From: Gammaproteobacteria bacterium
GTDB lineage: Bacteria > Pseudomonadota > Gammaproteobacteria > Xanthomonadales > SZUA-36
Length of the DNA stretch: 64,000 bases
Reading direction: 5' to 3'
NCBI GenBank assembly: GCA_021772915.1
Contig: JAJFLB010000001.1
Location: 1 to 64,000 of the forward strand
Part shown: piece after piece, positions 28,525 to 38,469 of the stretch
How the letters are laid out: every line of letters begins with the position of its first letter
Position numbering within the stretch: the first letter of the stretch is position 1
Made by a program: the position numbers and the translations under genes
Notes under the pieces: generated by a model
Databases searched by the model: none
Told to the model about the DNA's origin: nothing
Seen by the model: the letters and a program-made list of their open reading frames with translations, nothing else

Positions 28525-29343
28525 GTGTCCGCATCAAGAAACTTAAGCCACATGCCGACAATACAAAGTAAACAGGATAATAGCGGCGTTCTCACGCTGC
28601 ACATGAACCGTCCTGCGGTGCATAACGCCTTTGACGCGAACATGATCCGTGAACTGACCGATTCACTGCACGCAACGGAACAGAATGATGACGTCAGGTT
28701 AGTGGTTATCACCGGTACCGGCAGCTGTTTTTCTGCGGGTGCTGACCTGAATTGGATGCAAGGCCAGGTTACTGCGAGTCAGAAAGAAAACGAGCGTGAT
28801 GCCCTGGAATTGGCCAAATTGCTGCGGATACTGAATTACCTGTCAAAGCCAACCCTGGCCAGGGTCAATGGGGCGGCGTACGGGGGCGGACTTGGATTGC
28901 TTGCGGCCTGTGACATCACCCTTGCAGCAGACACCGCGCATTTCGGCCTGACCGAAACCCGTCTGGGTCTGGTGCCGGCGGTCATCTCACCCTATGTTTA
29001 CCGCCGTATCGGCGAGCGCTATGCACGACGATATTTTTTGACAGGCGAGCGATTTGATAGCCAGCAAGCACTGGCCATGGGTTTGATTCAACAATGTGTA
29101 GCTGCTGAAAATCTGGATACTGCCGTCGACGCTATCACCGAGGACATCATCAAGGGCGGTCCCTTGGCGGTTGCCCACGCCAAACAACTGGTATTTAAAG
29201 CGGCTGGACACAATCAGATCCATCAGGAAGCCCAGGACGCTCATACGGCCCGGCTGATAGCCGATTTGCGGGTTTCTTCCGAAGGCCAGGAAGGGCTGTC
29301 GGCCTTCCTTGAAAAACGTAAACCCGCCTGGATCAACAAATAA
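28525..29343 (+). CDS. liuC: Enoyl-CoA hydratase/isomerase, probable methylglutaconyl-CoA hydratase
   Basis: A 272-residue crotonase-fold protein. The oxyanion-hole loop and substrate region are seen in FSAGADLNWMQ and NGAAYGGGLGLLAACD; ADLNWM resembles methylglutaconyl-CoA hydratases of liu clusters. It should hydrate 3-methylglutaconyl-CoA to HMG-CoA, directly after the carboxylase step encoded by liuB. The GTG at 28525 has AGGA eleven bases upstream; an ATG at 28552 without a clear ribosome-binding site is the alternative and would give 263 residues. Confidence 0.88.
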   Translation: MSASRNLSHMPTIQSKQDNSGVLTLHMNRPAVHNAFDANMIRELTDSLHATEQNDDVRLVVITGTGSCFSAGADLNWMQGQVTASQKENERDALELAKLLRILNYLSKPTLARVNGAAYGGGLGLLAACDITLAADTAHFGLTETRLGLVPAVISPYVYRRIGERYARRYFLTGERFDSQQALAMGLIQQCVAAENLDTAVDAITEDIIKGGPLAVAHAKQLVFKAAGHNQIHQEAQDAHTARLIADLRVSSEGQEGLSAFLEKRKPAWINK

Positions 29344-29374
29344 TTGGTCCATAGTGGACTGAGGAGTCATCGCA

Positions 29375-30142
29375 ATGAACATTACTGAAGTAAAAGCCGT
29401 GATCAGCGGTGGTGTATCGGGTCTTGGCCTGGCTTTGGCCCGCAAAGTGGTAGCCGGCGGTGGACAAGCTGTCTTGCTGGATGTGAATGACGAGGCCGGA
29501 GCTGCTGCAGAAGATGAGTTGGGGACAGCAGTGCACTATTGTCACACCGATGTCACACAGGAGCAGGCAGTTACCGACGCGGTTAAATGGACCGTAAATA
29601 AGCTGGGATCGGTCAATGTGGCGGTGTGCTGTGCCGGAGTCGTTGGCGCGGGTCGTGTTTTGGGCCGGGAAGCGCCCATGGCACTGGATTTCTTTACCAA
29701 AGTCATCCAGATCAACCTGGTCGGCAGCTTTAATCTCACCAAGGCCGCCGGGGCGGCAATGGAGTCCAACCCCCGCAACGACGATGGTGAACGTGGGGTC
29801 ATCATCAGCACGGCTTCGGTGGCGGCCTTTGAAGGCCAAATTGGCCAGGCAGCCTACTCTGCTTCAAAAGCCGGTATCGCCGGAATGACCCTACCGATAG
29901 CAAGAGAGTTTGCCCGCATTGATGTACGTGTAAACACCATTGCGCCTGGAATTTTCATGACACCCATGGTCGCGGGAATGCCGGAACACATTCAGGAATC
30001 ACTGGGTGCATCCGTGCCCTTTCCCAGTCGATTAGGCAAAGCAGAAGAATTTGCTGAATTAGCCGTGCATATCATGGAAAATAGCTACATTAACGGCACA
30101 ACCATCCGTCTGGACGGTGCTGTCAGACTATCGCCAAAATAA
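29375..30142 (+). CDS. SDR family dehydrogenase, HSD10-like 3-hydroxyacyl-CoA dehydrogenase
   Basis: A 255-residue short-chain dehydrogenase. NAD-binding SGGVSGLG lies near the N-terminus, and the catalytic tetrad includes Ser in ISTASVAAFEG and Tyr161/Lys165 in YSASK. The overall sequence, including the insertion SNPRNDDGERGVI and the tail INGTTIRLDGAVRL, resembles type II 3-hydroxyacyl-CoA dehydrogenase (HSD17B10), which acts on 2-methyl-3-hydroxybutyryl-CoA in isoleucine breakdown. With the thiolase upstream this gives two consecutive isoleucine steps in the cluster. A good GGAG stands before the ATG. Confidence 0.86.
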   Translation: MNITEVKAVISGGVSGLGLALARKVVAGGGQAVLLDVNDEAGAAAEDELGTAVHYCHTDVTQEQAVTDAVKWTVNKLGSVNVAVCCAGVVGAGRVLGREAPMALDFFTKVIQINLVGSFNLTKAAGAAMESNPRNDDGERGVIISTASVAAFEGQIGQAAYSASKAGIAGMTLPIAREFARIDVRVNTIAPGIFMTPMVAGMPEHIQESLGASVPFPSRLGKAEEFAELAVHIMENSYINGTTIRLDGAVRLSPK

Positions 30143-30152
30143 GGAGAGGGTA

Positions 30153-30560
30153 ATGGAAACTTTTGCCGAAGTAAGGCAGCATATCCTTGATAATCATCAA
30201 CTATTTCTAGACGAGCCCTTTCAAATAGCCTTTGAGTATGCCGTCAAAGACGATGACAGAAAGCAGAGTATTTTTCTGGCTGAATTGAAATCATCGGACA
30301 ACCGGCGCTACCTGCGCGTAGAAACGCTCATCTGTCCGCTGGATGTCTTTGATGCGGAAAAGTGCCTGCGGATCAACCTCATCTTAAGGGTTGGTTACCT
30401 GGCGGTCGGTGACCTGGAAGGAACTGCTTTTGTAAAAATGTGTGAGAATCTTCCTTATGCATCATTGCATGGTCAGGAACTCGAATACGTCGTAGACCAG
30501 GTGGGATCCATGGCAGATCGCATGGAACAGGCCCTGGAATCTGGCGATGACATAGCCTAA
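30153..30560 (+). CDS. Conserved-looking small protein of unknown function
   Basis: A 135-residue acidic cytosolic protein without a signal peptide or membrane segment. I do not assign a family. The pattern of alternating strands in the first 100 residues followed by a C-terminal helix (VVDQVGSMADRMEQAL) recalls YbjN or CesT-type small dimeric folds, but that is only an impression. It begins ten bases after the dehydrogenase stop with GGAGAGG as ribosome-binding site, and ends 19 bases before the MscS gene, so it is probably cotranscribed with both. The ATG at 30153 is chosen; the frame extends 12 codons upstream inside the dehydrogenase gene. Confidence 0.75.
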   Translation: METFAEVRQHILDNHQLFLDEPFQIAFEYAVKDDDRKQSIFLAELKSSDNRRYLRVETLICPLDVFDAEKCLRINLILRVGYLAVGDLEGTAFVKMCENLPYASLHGQELEYVVDQVGSMADRMEQALESGDDIA

Positions 30561-30579
30561 CGATATTGGGAGAGTAAAA

Positions 30580-31404
30580 ATGGACACGATCAAAGGTTTT
30601 ATCGATCAATTGCTAAACAACGAGGCGGTCACGTCGTGGCTGATCTCTTTCGTCATCGCGATAGTTATTTTCCTGGTTGGCCGCTGGGTCGCGAAACGCG
30701 TCACCAAGGTAATCAGGTCTCTCATGCTCAAGCGCGGAATGGAGGAGACCCTGATTAACTTCCTCGCGCAGGTCATGTACGCAACGCTGATGACCGCGGT
30801 CATCATCACCGCATTGCAGAAAATGAATGTACCGGTGACCTCGGTCGCAGCCATTGTCGCTGCCGCCGGTCTGGCCATCGGTCTGGCGCTGAAGGATTCG
30901 TTGACCAACTTTGCCCAGGGCGTGATGCTGGTCATGTTTCAACCGTTTAAAAAAGGCGACTTTGTAGAAGTAGGTGGTATTGCAGGCTCGGTAGAGGAAA
31001 TTCGCATTTTTAGCACCATTCTGAAAACCGGCGACAACAAGCAGGTCATTATTCCCAACGGTATCGTGGGCAGCGGGACGATCACCAACTACTCAGTTCA
31101 TGCAACCCGACGCATTGATTTCGTCATGGGTGTAAGTTATGACGATGACCTGAAAGTCGCACGGGATGTGTTGACGCGGGTTTGCAAGGCGCACCCACTG
31201 GTGCTGGATGATCCGAAGACCAATGTTTTTGTTTCAAATCTGGGTGACTCCAGCGTCGATTTCGCTGTTCGCCCGTGGGTAAAAACTGCCGATTACTGGA
31301 CCGTCTATGGTGAGTTGCTGGAAAGTTTCAAAACGGAACTTGAGGCCGCTGGTTGCAACCTTCCCTACCCACAAACGGATGTCTACCTCCACCAGGCGTC
31401 CTGA
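30580..31404 (+). CDS. mscS: Small-conductance mechanosensitive channel, MscS family
   Basis: A 274-residue inner-membrane channel of E. coli MscS size. Three N-terminal transmembrane helices are visible (about residues 20-40, 60-82, 85-110); the pore helix contains the glycine/alanine-rich VAAAGLAIGLALKDSL, followed by the beta domain (FKKGDFVEVGGIAGSVEEI) with PNGIVGSGTITNYS and a C-terminal alpha/beta vestibule domain. It releases solutes at hypo-osmotic shock. Placement after the catabolic genes may reflect read-through rather than shared function. Confidence 0.93.
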   Translation: MDTIKGFIDQLLNNEAVTSWLISFVIAIVIFLVGRWVAKRVTKVIRSLMLKRGMEETLINFLAQVMYATLMTAVIITALQKMNVPVTSVAAIVAAAGLAIGLALKDSLTNFAQGVMLVMFQPFKKGDFVEVGGIAGSVEEIRIFSTILKTGDNKQVIIPNGIVGSGTITNYSVHATRRIDFVMGVSYDDDLKVARDVLTRVCKAHPLVLDDPKTNVFVSNLGDSSVDFAVRPWVKTADYWTVYGELLESFKTELEAAGCNLPYPQTDVYLHQAS

Positions 31405-31477
31405 ACAAAACTTGCGCTGCCCCCTGGCGAATCTCACTTGCTGGTCCGGCGAACCCTTTCGTCGGGCAGCAATCCAT

Positions 31478-31579
31478 GTAGGACCGACGAGCTTGCTCGT
31501 CGGGAACCCTGGCAATAACCAAGGAACCCCCAAATCATGAATTCAGAGAGTTCCCGACGAAAAAATTCGTCGGTCCTAC
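31478..31579. repeat. Two type 1 palindromic repeats in opposite orientation
   Basis: Units at 31478-31506 (GTAGGACC first) and 31551-31579 (TTCCC first, stem CGACGAA/TTCGTCG). The second ends eight bases before the GTG start chosen for the phytase-like gene. Confidence 0.9.
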
Positions 31580-31586
31580 AAAACTG

Positions 31587-32789
31587 GTGAGTTTTAGACG
31601 CCCTGGTGTAGACTTTGGGTTGGCGACCTGCACCCTGGCACTGCTGTTGCAGGCGTCCGTGGTCCCGGCCGCGACCTTGATAGGTTTCGCCACGCTGCCG
31701 GCAGATACATTTGTGCCAGGACCGTCATCCGGGCAATTCATTGAAGCCGCCAACGGTCGTCAGCCACCGTTTGCGGATCGTCAGCCTGTACAAGGTTTCT
31801 CAGCACTTATCGACGGAGGAAATGGCTCTTTTCTGATCCTCAGCGACAACGGCTTTGGCTCCCGCGCCAATTCACCCGATTACCTGCTGAGTATTTACCA
31901 CGTCAATGTCGATTTCCGGACCGAAAAAGGCGGCCAGGGTTCTATCAGGGTCGACGAAGTTATTAACCTGAGTGACCCAAAACACCACCTGCCCTATCCT
32001 GTGGTACGCACGACAGACCGTTTGTTGACCGGAGCCGATCTTGATCCGGAGTCATTCCGTAAACTTGCAGACGGGAGTTACTGGATAGGTGAAGAGTTTA
32101 ACCCTTCATTGCTGCATGTAGATGCACGCGGGATCCTGCTGGCACCACCTTACCTGCTCGCAGGCCTGTGGGCTGTAGACAACCCGCGCTCCCAGCCCGC
32201 TACGCTGCCCCGCTCGCGTGGTTTTGAGGGCATGGCGATATCACCGGATGGCAACAAGCTCTACCCCATGTTGGAGGGAGGTCTGCTACTGGACGATGGT
32301 GAGGAGGTCGGAATTGGACTCAATATTTATACATTTGACCATCAAAAGCGACAGTTCTTGAATACACGTGCGAGCAGGCCCAGCCACCGCTACCGACTCG
32401 ACGGGGAAGCAACAGCGATAGGTGACTTCACGTTGTTTTCAGCGACCGGTGGTTTGGTTATCGAGCGTGATTCACAGCAGGGGGCCGATGCGGTATTGAA
32501 GAAAATTTACAAGGTAGATTTTACACAAATTGACACGGAAGGTTTTCTAAGAAAGACCCTGGTTGCTGACCTGCTCGAGATCGCAGATCCGCACGACCTG
32601 GATCTGGATGGGAAGGAGTTCTTTAGGTTCCCGTTCAAAACGATCGAAGGTCTGCTGGTCATCGACCGTACAACCCTTGGGATTGTGAACGACAACAACT
32701 ATCCCTTTGGGCAGGCCGGCAGAACACAACAAAACCGACCAGATGACAGCGAATTTATCCTACTCGAAGTGACACCATTATGGGACTAA
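31587..32789 (+). CDS. Secreted phytase-like / esterase-like protein
   Basis: A 400-residue exported protein of the phytase-like (COG4222-type) beta-propeller family. A hydrophobic signal segment ATCTLALLLQASVVPAA is followed by mature sequence with FLILSDNGFGSRANSPDY, GSYWIGEEFNPSLLHVD and FEGMAISPDGNKLYPMLEGGL, which are family hallmarks. Substrate specificity is not established for most members. The GTG at 31587 has no clear ribosome-binding site and lies only eight bases from a palindromic repeat, so the true start may be a little downstream, but it must stay ahead of the signal segment. Confidence 0.82.
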   Translation: MSFRRPGVDFGLATCTLALLLQASVVPAATLIGFATLPADTFVPGPSSGQFIEAANGRQPPFADRQPVQGFSALIDGGNGSFLILSDNGFGSRANSPDYLLSIYHVNVDFRTEKGGQGSIRVDEVINLSDPKHHLPYPVVRTTDRLLTGADLDPESFRKLADGSYWIGEEFNPSLLHVDARGILLAPPYLLAGLWAVDNPRSQPATLPRSRGFEGMAISPDGNKLYPMLEGGLLLDDGEEVGIGLNIYTFDHQKRQFLNTRASRPSHRYRLDGEATAIGDFTLFSATGGLVIERDSQQGADAVLKKIYKVDFTQIDTEGFLRKTLVADLLEIADPHDLDLDGKEFFRFPFKTIEGLLVIDRTTLGIVNDNNYPFGQAGRTQQNRPDDSEFILLEVTPLWD

Positions 32790-32862
32790 ATCAGACGGTA
32801 TAATGAGGCCGTGCGTTCCTGAACATTGGTGTTTTGGTCGCATTTGTAAACCGGAATTATAA

Positions 32863-34862
<2,000 letters not shown>

Positions 34863-34930
34863 TCAACTGACAATCCAGTCCCCGGCGGCACAAGCAAGCT
34901 GGTGGTCTATGACCAAAAAGGACAACGGTG

Positions 34931-35761
34931 ATGAGCTACGAAAATTCAGTCTCAGAGCATTACACTCATGGAGGATTGCTTGGAGCAATCCGGGATTCCA
35001 TCGTCAAACTGGGCAAAACAATTGACACCATAACCATCGACGACCTGGCGCCCGTTGACGAGTTCCACATTGGCGGGCGACGAGCTACCGACCACTTACT
35101 TGATCAAGTGAATTTTTCCGCAGATGACCACGTTCTTGACGTGGGATGCGGGCTGGGCGGTGCTGCCCGATATATTTCGAGCAAGTTCAACAACCAGGTC
35201 ACTGGTATTGACATTACTCAGGAATACATCGATGTAGGAATCGCACTGTGCGCGTGGGTGGAACTGGATAAGCGGGTTTCCCTGCAGCATGGCAGCGCGC
35301 TTTCCATGCCGTTCGAAGATGAAACATTTGACGGTGCTGTCATGTTGCACGTTGGGATGAATATTGATGACAAGCCCGGGCTCTTTACCGAAGTATTCAG
35401 AGTGTTGCGCCCGGGTGCGTATTTTTGTGTTTACGACATCATGCAGTTGAGTAATGAGGATTTGATTTATCCGGTTCCCTGGGCGACACAAATGAGCACC
35501 AGCATACTAGCCACACCGCATCACTACCTGCAGGCACTGAAGACGGCGGGATTCAGCTCATCAAAAGAAAATATTCGCCGTGACTTTGCACTTGAATTCT
35601 TTAGAAACATGCACTCAAGAATGCAGACTGCCGGGGGTCCGCCACCGCTTGGACTACATACACTGATGGGGGAAAGCTCGGCCCTTAAAGTAAATAACAT
35701 GATCCACAATATCGAAGCAGGTCGCATAGCGCCTGTAGAAATTATTGCCCGGAAGGAATAA
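34931..35761 (+). CDS. Class I SAM-dependent methyltransferase
   Basis: A 276-residue methyltransferase with motif I VLDVGCGLGGAARY and motif II/III region FDGAVMLHVGMNIDDKPGLF. The general pattern recalls small-molecule methyltransferases of the sarcosine/dimethylglycine or UbiE-like group; the substrate is unknown. The ATG at 34931 has AAGGA eight bases upstream and is preferred over the GTG one codon earlier. It follows frmB by 68 bases on the same strand and may share its transcript, but a link with formaldehyde metabolism is only inferred. Confidence 0.82.
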   Translation: MSYENSVSEHYTHGGLLGAIRDSIVKLGKTIDTITIDDLAPVDEFHIGGRRATDHLLDQVNFSADDHVLDVGCGLGGAARYISSKFNNQVTGIDITQEYIDVGIALCAWVELDKRVSLQHGSALSMPFEDETFDGAVMLHVGMNIDDKPGLFTEVFRVLRPGAYFCVYDIMQLSNEDLIYPVPWATQMSTSILATPHHYLQALKTAGFSSSKENIRRDFALEFFRNMHSRMQTAGGPPPLGLHTLMGESSALKVNNMIHNIEAGRIAPVEIIARKE

Positions 35762-35778
35762 CGGGACCCAGCGTGCAA

Positions 35779-36312
35779 TCAATCCCGGGACATCAACAAC
35801 CGGGCCTGCAACCCGATCCTGGTTGAGTACCCCACCGACCGGCTGACAATCCGGCCTTCACCGTCGACGACAAAGTAGGTTGGGAAACCGCGGATTTGCC
35901 AGTCTCTCGTGGTTTGTTGAGTTCCAAGCAACACCGGCAAACGCACTCCCGTGGTGTCGATGAATTCACGGACTTCATCCACCCTGCCGTAGTCCAGAGC
36001 GACCACACGCGCCCAGGCAAGCTCGCCCTCAGCCACCAGTTTGTCCAAATTACCGATACTGTGGCGACAGTAAAAACACCAGGGGGCAAAGAAGTACACC
36101 ACCCCCACCTTGCCGGGCACCAGTACTGACTCAGCGCGCATGTCATCCAGCCAGGCCAATTCCAGCGGGGGCGCAGGTTCATCATTGGGAAGATTGCGTG
36201 TTTGCCAGTGGTTAATTACAACAAATACCAGAATGAGAACAACGGCATCAAAAAGCAATGAACCCCAATAGTGGCCGCGTAATACCTTCCAGGCGTGACT
36301 GAATGTTTGCAT
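35779..36312 (-). CDS. Membrane-anchored TlpA-like thioredoxin family protein
   Basis: A 177-residue protein with one N-terminal transmembrane anchor (about residues 17-35) and a periplasmic thioredoxin fold carrying an APWCFYC active site (Cys79, Cys82) and the cis-proline loop GFPTYFV. It should be a periplasmic thiol-disulfide reductase of the TlpA/ScsD kind. The start at 36312 (MQTFSHAW) follows AGGTTAAG; in-frame ATG at 36327 and GTG at 36345 are alternatives without better ribosome-binding sites. Confidence 0.82.
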   Translation of the reverse strand: MQTFSHAWKVLRGHYWGSLLFDAVVLILVFVVINHWQTRNLPNDEPAPPLELAWLDDMRAESVLVPGKVGVVYFFAPWCFYCRHSIGNLDKLVAEGELAWARVVALDYGRVDEVREFIDTTGVRLPVLLGTQQTTRDWQIRGFPTYFVVDGEGRIVSRSVGYSTRIGLQARLLMSRD

Positions 36313-36359
36313 CGGCTTAACCTGCATGCCACACCGGCATTCCACAAACTCGCGCCGGA

Positions 36360-36731
36360 CTATTCATCATCGCCCCACAATAGTCTGTCCACGGCACCAC
36401 GGTAGCCATATTTGCCAAGGTCAATTTTTCCGTTTAGAAATACCACTCCTTCAGCCTCCAACAAATCCTTTTGTTTTTGCCAGCCGATTGAGTCCTTTTT
36501 AAAAGAAATTTTTCCCTGTGAATTGATTACCCTGTGCCAGGGTAAATCCAGTCCCCTCGGTGCACGTCTCAACGCCTGACTAACACGTCGCGCAGCACGC
36601 GGCATCCCCGATAAGCGGGCAACTTCACCGTAGGTCAGCACATGACCGTCCGGTATCTCACAGACGACCTTCCAGACACTTTGATACCAGTTGCCTGTAT
36701 CAGTCTTTCCCAATTTTGGGTCTGGAGTCAT
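36360..36731 (-). CDS. atl: Alkyltransferase-like protein (MGMT family, active-site Cys replaced by Trp)
   Basis: A 123-residue protein made only of the DNA-binding domain of O6-methylguanine-DNA methyltransferase. The reactive PCHRV motif reads PWHRV (Trp65), which is the signature of alkyltransferase-like proteins. These bind O6-alkylguanine and flag it for nucleotide excision repair instead of removing the alkyl group. The DNA-recognition helix (PRAARRVSQALRR) is intact, with the arginine finger position retained. Monocistronic or coupled to the TlpA-like gene 47 bases downstream. Confidence 0.92.
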   Translation of the reverse strand: MTPDPKLGKTDTGNWYQSVWKVVCEIPDGHVLTYGEVARLSGMPRAARRVSQALRRAPRGLDLPWHRVINSQGKISFKKDSIGWQKQKDLLEAEGVVFLNGKIDLGKYGYRGAVDRLLWGDDE

Positions 36732-36900
36732 TGTCTCAACCGGCTTCAGATTTGGTAAGTTACATTACATGATTCAATGGTTTTCATTGACTCAACTGAC
36801 AAGGTAGCATGTTAACCATGCGGATTTGCAACACGGCAAGCTGACAAGTGTTGACAGTCCTGTCATTCTAATTCCACAAAACATACCAAAAGAGACCCCA

Positions 36901-37527
36901 ATGACGAAAAAAGCTGACACAAAATTTAAGCGGGCAGCCGAACGAGGCAGCCATGATTTCCCACTTGCCTGTAAAATACTCGACACCGGCAAGATTTGCC
37001 ATGTTGGTTTTAGCGTGGATGAGCAACCTTACGTTGTGCCCATGGCCTACGCCCGTTTTGAGAACCAGTTGCTTATCCATGGTTCGGTAGCCAGTCGGTT
37101 GGTCAAAAACCTGTCTTCCGGGCTGCAGTGCTGCGTGACTGTGACCCACTATGATGGCCTGGTTTATGCACGGTCCACATTTCATTCTTCGATGAACTAT
37201 CGCTCGGTGATGGTGTTCGGTGTCGCACGAACCATAGAAGACACCGAAGAAAAACGCGTGGGTGTCCAGGCTTTGGTTGATCACCTGATGCCTGGGCGTA
37301 GGGAAGAGTTGCGACAGTCGAGCTCGCAGGAACTCAATGCCACGAGTCTGCTGACCCTACCCATTGAAACCTTCAGTATCAAGTGCCGCACGGGACCACC
37401 TGAAGACCTCAAGTCCGACCTCGACCATCCCGTGTGGGCCGGTGTCGTGCCGCTGAGTGTTTGCCCGGGAGAGCCCGTGGATGCGCCCGATCTGCTGCCT
37501 GGAATTTCGCGACCTGATTATTTGTGA
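36901..37527 (+). CDS. Pyridoxamine 5'-phosphate oxidase-fold flavin-binding protein
   Basis: A 208-residue protein with the split-barrel flavin-binding fold of the PNPOx/nitroimidazole-resistance group. Supporting segments are ILDTGKICHVGFSVDEQPYVVPMAY, LLIHGSVASRLVKNL, the STFHSSMNYRSVMVFG strand and a C-terminal DHPVWAGVVPL. It may bind FMN or F420-like cofactors or haem; the reaction is unknown. The ATG at 36901 follows AAGAGA; the frame extends 25 codons upstream without support. Confidence 0.85.
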   Translation: MTKKADTKFKRAAERGSHDFPLACKILDTGKICHVGFSVDEQPYVVPMAYARFENQLLIHGSVASRLVKNLSSGLQCCVTVTHYDGLVYARSTFHSSMNYRSVMVFGVARTIEDTEEKRVGVQALVDHLMPGRREELRQSSSQELNATSLLTLPIETFSIKCRTGPPEDLKSDLDHPVWAGVVPLSVCPGEPVDAPDLLPGISRPDYL

Positions 37528-37568
37528 GATGGGAGAGCGAAAAGTTTAGCGATGACGTACCAACCAGA

Positions 37569-37597
37569 TTCCCGACGAGCAAGCTCGTCGGTCCTAC
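37569..37597. repeat. Type 1 palindromic repeat supplying the stop codon of the hydrolase gene
   Basis: Stem CGACGAGC/GCTCGTCG. Read on the minus strand it starts GTAGGACC, and that TAG (37596-37594) ends the alpha/beta hydrolase gene. Confidence 0.92.
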
Positions 37598-38460
37598 GTA
37601 TGACGTTGCAATATACCCGTGGCCACCTGCTCCGGGGCCTCCAGCTGTGGGTAGTGTGCAGTGTTTTCCAGGGTCAGCAACTCGGCACCAGGGTTCTCCG
37701 CACATATTTTTTTGGCGATAGGATAGACGGCTACGGGGTCCAATCGACCCCAGATTAGCTTGAGCGGCAGCCGGGTACGGTGCAATGGACCCAACCAACG
37801 GTCGTGCATGCGGGTGCGTTCCCGCATATACATCGCAACCTTCGCCAGTGTCCGTCGGCCGTCGTTGTGCAAGATTAGTGCCCACTGCTGGCGGTAATGT
37901 TCTTCATCAAAGCTTTCCGGATTTGCATAGACCTGTGGGTACTGGTGTCTGAAAATCGTGTAGCTACTCAAACGTGCCGTAAACTCACCCAACAAGGGTG
38001 TTCGTAGCAGACGTTGCGTCGCCAACGGTTGGTGCATATCCATGTATACACCCGCGTTGAGTATGGTCATGCGGCGCAACTGCAATGATGTGAGGGATTC
38101 CTCCAGACGATAAAGTAACTCACAGGCCACACTGGCGCCCATATCATGTGCCAGGAGATCAAACTCATGGACCCCCAACAGGTGCAGCAAAGCCTCTGCT
38201 GTATCCATCTGTGTGCACAGCGAGTAATTCCATTGGGTTGGTTTCTCGGACAAGCCATAGCCGGGAAAGTCGAATATCAGCACGCGGTAGTGCCGAACAA
38301 GCAAGGGCAACAGTCGGTGCCAGTCCCAACTACTGGTTGGAAAACCATGCATACAAACCAGCCACGGACCCCTGCCCTCTACTCGATACCAGACCTGCGT
38401 GCCATTAACGCTGATCGTGCGGCCCGAGGCCATCCAGGTATGAAGTTCTTCGGTTAGCAT
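37594..38460 (-). CDS. Alpha/beta hydrolase with predicted Asp nucleophile
   Basis: A 288-residue hydrolase. The oxyanion segment CMHGFPTSSWDW and the nucleophile elbow LLAHDMGAS place Asp106 where serine hydrolases have Ser; this is the pattern of haloalkane dehalogenases and epoxide hydrolases. The catalytic His lies in ENTAHYPQLEAP near the C-terminus, and a cap domain sits between. The substrate is unknown. The gene's TAG stop belongs to a dispersed repeat. It lies nine bases downstream of trmJ on the same strand and is probably cotranscribed with it. Confidence 0.85.
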   Translation of the reverse strand: MLTEELHTWMASGRTISVNGTQVWYRVEGRGPWLVCMHGFPTSSWDWHRLLPLLVRHYRVLIFDFPGYGLSEKPTQWNYSLCTQMDTAEALLHLLGVHEFDLLAHDMGASVACELLYRLEESLTSLQLRRMTILNAGVYMDMHQPLATQRLLRTPLLGEFTARLSSYTIFRHQYPQVYANPESFDEEHYRQQWALILHNDGRRTLAKVAMYMRERTRMHDRWLGPLHRTRLPLKLIWGRLDPVAVYPIAKKICAENPGAELLTLENTAHYPQLEAPEQVATGILQRHT

Positions 38461-38469
38461 GAGATACCT

